Source: Spirochaetia bacterium (lineage in GTDB: Bacteria > Spirochaetota > UBA4802 > UBA5550). Taken from it: a stretch of DNA of 64,000 nt. How positions within the stretch are numbered: the first letter of the stretch is position 1; the number at the start of each line of letters is the position of its first letter. The DNA lies in contig VFJS01000003.1 in assembly GCA_009885955.1 (NCBI GenBank), positions 1-64,000 of the forward strand, read 5' to 3'. The position numbers were made by a program, and so were the translations under genes. The notes below the pieces were generated by a model. The model was not told the DNA's origin, did no database searches, and saw only the letters and a program-made list of their open reading frames with translations. Positions 58,130-64,000 of this stretch are shown here, piece by piece.

Positions 58130-58810
58130 ATGCCGGATTTATTAACAATCAGATCCCTGAGCAGCAGCCCGTCGCTTCTGACAATTTTAATTCCCATACT
58201 GCTCTCCTTTATCCTGTCATCCATGATTGCCTACTTATATGAGAAAACCTTTCACGGACTTTCCTATTCCCGGAATTTTGTCCAGGCGATGATTTTAGGA
58301 TCCATCGTTGTTTCCATAGTAATGCAGGCAATAGGCGACAACCTGGTGAGGGGCCTGGGCATGCTGGGGGCCCTGGCCATTATCAGGTTCAGGACAAACC
58401 TGAAGGACTCCAGGGATATGGTATTCCTTTTCGCGTCAATGGCTGTGGGGATTGCCAGCGGAGTTCACAGTTACGCCATTGCCATTATCGGCGGATTGAG
58501 CTTTTCAGCTGCCGTGCTCATCCTGTCAAAGTCCCCGCTGGGGCAGAAGAGCTTTTTTGACGGCTTATTAAGATTCAGCATGATTAATAATCCTGAGAAT
58601 AACAGGAGATGCGAGGAGATATTGTCCAGGTACTGCCGGGTGTTTATCCTCATCACCATCCGGGAGATCGCGAAGAACCGCTTTGACGTGGCCTACCATG
58701 TAAAATTCAAAGACAGCAGGGTCCAGGCCGATTTTCTTTCAGAGTTTAATGAAATTGATACTATCCAGGGCGTCCAGCTTCTGTTGCAGGAGACTACCGT
58801 TGAAATATGA
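58130..58810 (+). CDS. DUF4956 membrane protein
   Basis: 226 aa. Four membrane helices in the first 140 residues (LTILIPILLSFILSSMIAYLY, FVQAMILGSIVVSIVMQAIG, MVFLFASMAVGIASG, IAIIGGLSFSAAVLIL) include the family's conserved RGLGMLGALAIIRFRTNLKDSRDM. A cytoplasmic domain of about 85 residues follows. As I recall, this family is found beside VTC-type polyphosphate polymerases and CotH kinases; its activity is unknown. First gene of a four-gene operon. Confidence 0.9.
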   Translation: MPDLLTIRSLSSSPSLLTILIPILLSFILSSMIAYLYEKTFHGLSYSRNFVQAMILGSIVVSIVMQAIGDNLVRGLGMLGALAIIRFRTNLKDSRDMVFLFASMAVGIASGVHSYAIAIIGGLSFSAAVLILSKSPLGQKSFFDGLLRFSMINNPENNRRCEEILSRYCRVFILITIREIAKNRFDVAYHVKFKDSRVQADFLSEFNEIDTIQGVQLLLQETTVEI

Positions 58811-58823
58811 TGGTTTAACACAT

Positions 58824-59666
58824 ATGCAGATGATTTTGAAGAAGATTGAAAATATCCCGCTCCTTGTTGTCTGGTCTGCAGCGGTGATACTGCTGGTTAT
58901 CATTTTTATATTCAGAAATGAATATCAATCGGCAAAGTTTATCGGCATCGTGGAACCGGGGGAGATTGTTGTCAGCAGGGAAAGGGCCGTTGTATTGAAA
59001 AAGCTCCACGTGCTGCCCGGGCAGAAGGCTGATAAAGACATGCTCCTGGTCGAGCTTGAGAGCCCTGATCTTAATGAAAAGGCGATGCTGGTCTCCGTGA
59101 AACTGGGCCAGCTCCTGCAGCAGTACCGGCTCAACAACAACATGAGGATAATTTCCGAAAGCGTTGATAAGGGAGCGGCGAGGCCGCCTGTTACCGGAAG
59201 CTTCAGCCTCCTGGACATACAGATAAGCACGCTGAGCAGCGAGCTTGATTTCTACAACAAAGAGAAAGAGAAATTGAGGGTCATCGCCGATATTCCATGC
59301 GTCATCGGCGCCGTACATTTCAGGGCAGGGGAGACCATCCAGCCCTATGCGCCCATACTCACCATGATACCTGAAAGGCCGGTTTTTATCCGGGGATACA
59401 TCCAGGAGAATACCATTGTCAATATCAGGGCCGATGACACCATCTACACCCGGTCGATGGTCAACAGCAGCAGCAGTGCCGAAGGAAAGGTCCTGAGCGT
59501 GGGGTCGAAAATGATCATGCTCCCCGAGAGGCTTATCCTGAACCCCGGCATAAAACTCTGGGGGAGAGAGATCATGATACGGATCCCGCCCGGGAACACC
59601 CTGGTATTTGATGAAAAGGTGATCATAAGCAGCCGCCGCCTCACATTCCTTGACGGAATTCTCTAA
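58824..59666 (+). CDS. HlyD-like membrane-fusion (adaptor) protein
   Basis: 280 aa from the ATG at 58824. One N-terminal membrane helix (LVVWSAAVILLVIIFIF) is followed by an adaptor layout: a barrel-sandwich half-motif (VVLKKLHVLPGQKADKDMLLVELESPDL), a short helical hairpin (about 95-165), the second half-motif (GAVHFRAGETIQPYAPILTMIP), and a beta-barrel domain (FIRGYIQENTIVNIRADDTIYTRS). It bridges the inner and outer membranes together with the TolC-like protein encoded next. The start is chosen by domain layout; a frame from 58749 overlaps the DUF4956 gene. It is unusual in that no ABC, RND or MFS pump follows. Confidence 0.8.
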   Translation: MQMILKKIENIPLLVVWSAAVILLVIIFIFRNEYQSAKFIGIVEPGEIVVSRERAVVLKKLHVLPGQKADKDMLLVELESPDLNEKAMLVSVKLGQLLQQYRLNNNMRIISESVDKGAARPPVTGSFSLLDIQISTLSSELDFYNKEKEKLRVIADIPCVIGAVHFRAGETIQPYAPILTMIPERPVFIRGYIQENTIVNIRADDTIYTRSMVNSSSSAEGKVLSVGSKMIMLPERLILNPGIKLWGREIMIRIPPGNTLVFDEKVIISSRRLTFLDGIL

Positions 59667-59671
59667 ATCCC

Positions 59672-60955
59672 ATGAGATGCTGTATTCCATACATATTGCT
59701 TCCTGTTATGCTGGTTCCGGCATTGTCGCTTTTCCCGTCACCGGTGAACGAAGTTACGGTAAAGGATTTTTTATCAGACGTGATTAATGATGATGAAGTT
59801 GCCGGGAGGAGGAAGTCGGCCCGCTTCATGTCATGGGCGCCCGGTAATACGTCGGGCCTGAACAGCATGCAGTACCGCTACAAGCTCGATGAGAAGAATG
59901 CCTACTCGGGGTCCTCCCTCAGGATGTACCTGAACGGCCTTGATGAAACATCGGCAGCATCCGGGCTCTCGTCGAAACTCAGGGAGGAGGGGAGGATCGG
60001 GCTCGGCCTCCTCATCAACCGCAAGATCAGGGAGAGATATATGCTCCTGGTGAAGCATGACAGCGACATCCGGCTGCGCGATCTTTACGCCAGGGAAATT
60101 TCCCTCCTGACCGACAGGGTCAATGTGCTGAAAAGGAATGCCGACCTTGCCATGAAGCAGATGAACCTCATCCTTGAATCGGAGCGGGGGATAGAGGCTG
60201 CCAGGGCGGAGATTATTGATCTTGAGAAGTCAATGAGCCATTCCCTCAGGAAAGTTTCACTCCTGTCCCATGGAGGCGGTGAGGGGACAAATTTCTCTAT
60301 TAATTATACCGGAATGGTCAGCGTTGCCGGCATTGAAAAAAAGATGGAGAGGATAATGGAGAGGGCCCTGGTTCTTGCTGACAATATCTACCATAAAAAA
60401 GCGATGAATGAACTCCATGTGACAAAGGATACGTATGAATTTGAACTTTCCCGCGAGAGGAGATACTTCAACTACGTGGAGTTCTCCCTGGACAGGAATA
60501 ATAAATATGGCGGGGTCCTGGACAGGGACCTGCGAGGGAGCCTTGAATTTGCCTTTACCCTGCCCCATGTCACCTCGGGAAATATCGAACTGAACAGCAG
60601 GCAGTCGGCCTATATTGTGAAAGAGAGCGAGGTCCGCTTTTTCGCCAGGAACCTGAAACTTGATATAGGCAACAGGATTGATGACCTGAAGGTGCTCCTT
60701 GAAAAATATAAGACGATGAGTGATTCGGAGTCGGTAAAGAAGGGGAGGCACTATATACGTATACTCTCGAAGTCCGATGGAAGCGACCCTCTGCTCCTCA
60801 TAGACTTATATGGCCATATACTGAAACATGATATTGCAGTGGAGAAGGTGAGGCTCTCTGTTTTTACCGCATACCTGGACATGCTTGACCTCTCGGGCAT
60901 GCTTGTGAAGCAGCCGGTCATGAACTTCCTGTCTGAAAAAGATGAGCACCTCTAA
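59672..60955 (+). CDS. TolC-like outer-membrane factor
   Basis: 427 aa. Signal peptide (ILLPVMLVPALSLFPSP). The rest is long helices with two alpha-hairpin regions (about 105-185 and 320-420), coiled-coil-like stretches (LYAREISLLTDRVNVLKRNADLAMKQMNLIL) and short barrel strands (FSLDRNNKYGGVLDRDLRGSLEFAFTLP). This fits the TolC/OEP fold, somewhat diverged. It starts five bases after the adaptor gene. The 3' end overlaps the VTC gene by 14 bases. Confidence 0.72.
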   Translation: MRCCIPYILLPVMLVPALSLFPSPVNEVTVKDFLSDVINDDEVAGRRKSARFMSWAPGNTSGLNSMQYRYKLDEKNAYSGSSLRMYLNGLDETSAASGLSSKLREEGRIGLGLLINRKIRERYMLLVKHDSDIRLRDLYAREISLLTDRVNVLKRNADLAMKQMNLILESERGIEAARAEIIDLEKSMSHSLRKVSLLSHGGGEGTNFSINYTGMVSVAGIEKKMERIMERALVLADNIYHKKAMNELHVTKDTYEFELSRERRYFNYVEFSLDRNNKYGGVLDRDLRGSLEFAFTLPHVTSGNIELNSRQSAYIVKESEVRFFARNLKLDIGNRIDDLKVLLEKYKTMSDSESVKKGRHYIRILSKSDGSDPLLLIDLYGHILKHDIAVEKVRLSVFTAYLDMLDLSGMLVKQPVMNFLSEKDEHL

Positions 60956-61763
60956 GGCCGGAACAAGCAAGCTGCGCTATGAAAGGTATGAGATGAAATA
61001 TTTCATACCTGAAAGTTATATCGAGCCCATATCGGAATATATTTCAGCATACTGCGGGCTCGATGAATACTCAGCGAAGTCCGGTGACGGGTTCTATGCG
61101 GTGAACAGCCTCTACTTTGACACCCCGTCATTCCTGTTCATTAAAAACCGTAAGGATGACCTTGATGACCGCATAAACATGCGCATCCGTTTTTACGGTG
61201 AAAACCCCGAACTCCCCTATTTTATGGAAGTGAAGAGGAAGGTCAAGGGGTATATCATCAAGAGGCGGGCCAGGATAACTGACGGGGACCTGGACAGGGT
61301 CATATACGATTCGGCCTATTCCTATCCGATGCAGGAGGGCTCAAAGGAGTATTCAAACTTTCATTATTTTCTCCACCTTCTCCATTCCCACGGGGCCGTG
61401 CCGCAGATAATAATCAGATACTTGAGAAAGGCATATTTTTCAACAATCAATGACTATGCCCGGATAACCTTTGACAAGGACCTGGTTTACCAGGTCAGGG
61501 ATACACTGGATATCAGGCTCCATGACGGGACCTCGGTGCCCTATATCGGCATGAATTTTCCCGGGGGCGGGAGGTATGTGGTCTTTGAACTGAAATGCAA
61601 CATAACCGTCCCCGTGTGGTTCCTCGATATCATACGGACTTTCAACCTGGAGCGGTCGGCCTTTTCCAAGTACGCGCTGGCTATGCAGGAGGTCATCACC
61701 CTGCAGCAGGAGAGGCCGGTTTTTTTTGCCAGGAGATCGGGGCTCAGCCATGTAATGGGCTGA
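60942..61763 (+). CDS. VTC-domain protein (polyphosphate polymerase-like)
   Basis: 273 aa, one VTC domain of the triphosphate-tunnel fold. RYERYEMKYFIPESYI contains the basic start strand, VNSLYFDTPSFLFIKNRKDDLDDRINMRIRFYG the tunnel Arg/Lys, PYFMEVKRKVKGYIIKRRARI the Glu and Lys ligands, and VVFELKCNITVPVW another acidic strand. Yeast Vtc4 uses such a tunnel to make polyphosphate from ATP. It is cytoplasmic (no signal). Last gene of the DUF4956, HlyD, TolC, VTC operon. Confidence 0.9.
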   Translation: MSTSKAGTSKLRYERYEMKYFIPESYIEPISEYISAYCGLDEYSAKSGDGFYAVNSLYFDTPSFLFIKNRKDDLDDRINMRIRFYGENPELPYFMEVKRKVKGYIIKRRARITDGDLDRVIYDSAYSYPMQEGSKEYSNFHYFLHLLHSHGAVPQIIIRYLRKAYFSTINDYARITFDKDLVYQVRDTLDIRLHDGTSVPYIGMNFPGGGRYVVFELKCNITVPVWFLDIIRTFNLERSAFSKYALAMQEVITLQQERPVFFARRSGLSHVMG

Positions 61764-61798
61764 CAGTTCAGATTCAGCTGCCGGCTATTTCCGGGCCG

Positions 61799-62581
61799 CT
61801 ACTCATTTTTTTCCAGAAAGAATTTTCCGTCCTTCTCATTCCAGAAAAGTTTAACCTCCCTCCGTTGAATGGAAGCGAGAAAGTTTTTCATGGCTGCAGT
61901 CTCATCCCTTGATGACTCATTGAGATCCAGAACCGACTGAAGGTGTGAAGTCTCCATTGTTACGGTAATGGTTGTACCGTGCCTGGGGAGCCTCCAGGTA
62001 TATGCCAGATATTTTGTTACTGCATCCGGCGCTTCTTTCCGGCCGGTAAATTGGGAACAGGTTATTGCCGGGAGCATTTCTTTTTTATTTGAAACCCATC
62101 TGTTTTCTGTATGCTCAAGGCACTCAAGCCGAACCTGCCCGAGCATTTTAGTGGGCGTAACAGTCCCGTACCTGCTTATCATGAGAAAAATCCGCCCATT
62201 CGAAGCGTTGAACTGGGCTGCCTCTGTTTTCAGCACACCGCCGATAGCCCAGGCATTACGGAGATCCCATGGAATGGCAGGAGGCATATTATCCGCATTT
62301 CCATCATCCCCAGATTTAACCCCGCCGATCCGCGGCATCTGCGTATATTCTATGAAACCGTTTTCAATATCCACGGTGAACGCGGATATTTTAAAGGAGG
62401 GGACTTCGGGCATTACGGTCCATTTTCCACCCTGGTATATGAGCCGGGGGAGGCTCCCGCCTTTTTCAATATAGGAATTGTAATAGGTAATGATGTTCCC
62501 GGGCCCGCCATGGATGCTCATGTAACTGCAGAAAAGGAATACTATCAGGGGCATGGGAAAAAGCTTTTTTTTCATCATCAT
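61799..62581 (-). CDS. Hypothetical exported protein
   Basis: 260 aa, not recognised. Starts at a triple ATG with GGAAG seven bases upstream. Signal peptide (LFPMPLIVFLFCSYMSIHGG). The mature part is mixed alpha/beta with no repeats, two Cys (LECLEH, ITCSQF) and a charged C-terminus (KLFWNEKDGKFFLEKNE). It converges on the VTC gene with 35 bases between. Confidence 0.6.
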   Translation of the reverse strand: MMMKKKLFPMPLIVFLFCSYMSIHGGPGNIITYYNSYIEKGGSLPRLIYQGGKWTVMPEVPSFKISAFTVDIENGFIEYTQMPRIGGVKSGDDGNADNMPPAIPWDLRNAWAIGGVLKTEAAQFNASNGRIFLMISRYGTVTPTKMLGQVRLECLEHTENRWVSNKKEMLPAITCSQFTGRKEAPDAVTKYLAYTWRLPRHGTTITVTMETSHLQSVLDLNESSRDETAAMKNFLASIQRREVKLFWNEKDGKFFLEKNE

Positions 62582-62775
62582 CGTAAAACTTCCTTGTACC
62601 TGAAAACATGCTTGAAAATATTGTCAGAGATCCATCTCTATGAGCTATAATGCCGGTTTTGTCAACTGATTCTTTCTTTGTCCCCTGTGCCGCTGATACC
62701 GGTTTCTGCTTGACATTTTCATCATATCATTAATTATTAATATAAGTTGGTTCTGTCTAAGAATATGAGGATTTT

Positions 62776-62848
62776 GCCACAGAACCGGTGAAACACGGAG
62801 AAATGATAAAATATCATGACATTCTCTGTGCCTCCGTGTCTCTGTGGC
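62776..62848. repeat. GCCACAGA/TCTGTGGC element (73 bp)
   Basis: GCCACAGAACCGGTGAAACACGG at the left is matched inverted by CTCTGTGCCTCCGTGTCTCTGTGGC at the right, around an AT-rich centre. It occupies the middle of the gap 62582-62915, 67 bases before the cyclic-nucleotide-binding gene. Nothing else is seen there. Confidence 0.65.
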
Positions 62849-62915
62849 CGATTTATTGTCAGCTTCAGCCAGTATTATATAATCATCAATTTCAATTATC
62901 CGGGATGAAATATCT

Positions 62916-63353
62916 ATGGAATTACAGAAAATAGTCAGGACCCTTCTGCAGAACAGCAGGATATTCAGGAATTTCACCGAAGAGGAGATGGTGGACATAC
63001 TCCAGTTCTGCAAGAGCAAGTCCTTTAAGAGCGGTGATGTCATCATAAAGGAGAACACAAAGGGGAGCGATTTTTTCATCATCGTCTCGGGGTCGGTGTC
63101 CATAAAAAAGGAGAGCAAGAGCATTGATATGCTGAGGGCAGGGGAATGCTTCGGCGAGATGGGCGCCATTTCCGACACGAGAAGGTCGGCCACCACGGAG
63201 TCAGTGGGCGACACGCTCCTCCTGGACATCGACTTTGACAAGCTGGACCTCCTTAAAATGGAGATTCAGGTGAAGCTCTACCGGAACCTCACCATTGTCC
63301 TTTCAGAAAGGCTGAGGAAGAGGATTGAGGATATCGTCCATGAACACTCATGA
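62916..63353 (+). CDS. Stand-alone cyclic nucleotide-binding domain protein
   Basis: 145 aa, one cNMP-binding domain: SFKSGDVIIKENTKGSDFFIIVSGSVSI and the phosphate-binding cassette GECFGEMGAISDTRRSATTES, with the Glu and Arg that hold the cyclic nucleotide both present. It has no helix-turn-helix or effector domain, so it probably acts by protein contact. The last codons overlap the next gene as ATGA. Confidence 0.88.
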   Translation: MELQKIVRTLLQNSRIFRNFTEEEMVDILQFCKSKSFKSGDVIIKENTKGSDFFIIVSGSVSIKKESKSIDMLRAGECFGEMGAISDTRRSATTESVGDTLLLDIDFDKLDLLKMEIQVKLYRNLTIVLSERLRKRIEDIVHEHS

Positions 63354-64000
63354 GAATAATCACAATCACCGCCATCATTTTTCTTGCTCCATTTCTCCAG
63401 GCCGAAAGTCAGAATAAACGGTACACCATTGAGAATTCCGAAAGGCTGAAGAATTCGGGCCTCATTCACTGGCGTGAATATGGAACCGAGGCCTTTGATG
63501 AGGCTCTCAGAGAAAAGAAGCCCCTCTTTCTCCTTCTCACTGCCCCGTCATGGTGCTACTGGTGCCATGTCTATACAAGCGAGGACTATGTATATCATCC
63601 TTACCTCTATCCATTTATAAACAGCAGGTTTATCCCGGTATATGCCGACGCAGACAGGAGGCGGGATATTGCACGCCAGCATCTTGAAGGGGGCTGGCCG
63701 ACAACGGTAATTCTTGCCCCCGACGGCAGAAGGCTTTACGGATATTCCGGAGTGAAGCCGGTTAAGGATATACTTTCCGGTCTTGAGAGGGCTTCATCAT
63801 TTGTCAAGGTAAGGAACTTCAGCGCCATGGCTCCTGCCGGTTACAAAAAAACCGTCAGCGCCGCCCCGGGCGTCCGGGAGCTGGAAAAATTTTTACAGGA
63901 TTACCGGGAGTTCCTTGTTGATTCCTACGACCCGGTTCATGGCGGTTTCGGCAGGGGGGAGAAATTTCCCGAGGGGCTTGCAATAAATTACCTCCTGGAC
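63350..64000 (+). CDS. YyaL/DUF255-type thioredoxin-domain protein, cut by window end
   Basis: Starts ATG at 63350, overlapping the upstream stop. 217 residues are visible. A signal peptide (ITITAIIFLAPFLQAES) is followed by a thioredoxin-like domain with the family's WCYWCHVY motif (CxxC next to His) and the GGWPTTVILAPDGRRLYGYSG segment with the cis-Pro. The later DSYDPVHGGFGRGEKFP starts the (alpha/alpha) barrel part seen in full-length family members of 600-700 aa. Most of that lies beyond the window. The signal makes it an exported variant. Confidence 0.88.
   Translation, partial: MRIITITAIIFLAPFLQAESQNKRYTIENSERLKNSGLIHWREYGTEAFDEALREKKPLFLLLTAPSWCYWCHVYTSEDYVYHPYLYPFINSRFIPVYADADRRRDIARQHLEGGWPTTVILAPDGRRLYGYSGVKPVKDILSGLERASSFVKVRNFSAMAPAGYKKTVSAAPGVRELEKFLQDYREFLVDSYDPVHGGFGRGEKFPEGLAINYLLD

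Overview
The window looks like chromosomal DNA of a diderm, largely anaerobic bacterium. Many products carry signal peptides, lipoboxes, POTRA or beta-barrel features. Together with the sensor-kinase styles, the spirochaete-like sulfur genes and one possible FcpA-like protein, this points tentatively to an uncultured Spirochaetota lineage near Leptospirales. No marker here proves that placement. I found no rRNA, tRNA, CRISPR array or insertion-sequence transposase.

Layout. Bases 1-78 are the 3' end of a group II intron (part of domain V, all of domain VI with its branch-point A). A hairpin-rich non-coding stretch follows to about 345. Bases 373-12337 hold housekeeping genes (rlmB, cysS), two histidine kinases, a rubrerythrin-like/receiver fusion, a DOPA-dioxygenase-like enzyme and several unknowns. 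Bases 12407-19747 are one leftward operon for sulfur-compound respiration and trafficking: a PsrA/PhsA-like molybdoenzyme with a Tat signal, a four-cluster ferredoxin subunit, an NrfD/PsrC membrane subunit, two YeeE/YedE half-transporters and two rhodanese proteins. A perfect FNR box lies upstream. The second YeeE/YedE gene has an in-frame UGA exactly where the family has its conserved Cys (GYCPGT). It is followed at the right distance by a 17-nt hairpin with a GGUCU loop, so I read it as a selenoprotein. This is the most notable observation in the window.

Bases 20149-31194 hold murB, an ArsR/outer-membrane-protein pair, a STAS protein, a PanP-like decarboxylase, a DnaC-like ATPase, folK, panB and a DsbA/DsbB pair. 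Bases 31418-34798 hold an outer-membrane protein behind a palindromic promoter and a multihaem cytochrome of at least 18 haem motifs. Bases 35115-42245 are a TetR-controlled, Lol-like export operon: ATPase, two FtsX-type permeases, a LolA-like periplasmic carrier and an outer-membrane protein. Bases 42242-47115 hold an ECF sigma factor, a membrane protein likely to be its partner, an RND pump and a Spy-like protein. Bases 47409-53911 hold a sensor kinase, a solute-binding/VWA fusion, a nucleotidyltransferase pair, an XpaC-like protein and a histidine phosphatase. Bases 54007-61763 form a second notable locus: a CotH-kinase lipoprotein and a delta-60-repeat lipoprotein, divergent from a compact operon of DUF4956, HlyD-like, TolC-like and VTC-domain proteins. 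The window ends in a cyclic-nucleotide-binding protein overlapping a cut-off YyaL-type thioredoxin-domain protein.

At least three families of palindromic intergenic repeats are scattered through the window: GCCCTCACCC-ended elements, GCCACAGAG/CTCTGTGGC elements and CGGAT/ATCCG elements. Some are complete with terminal inverted repeats and some are half copies. They sit between genes and produce spurious reading frames.
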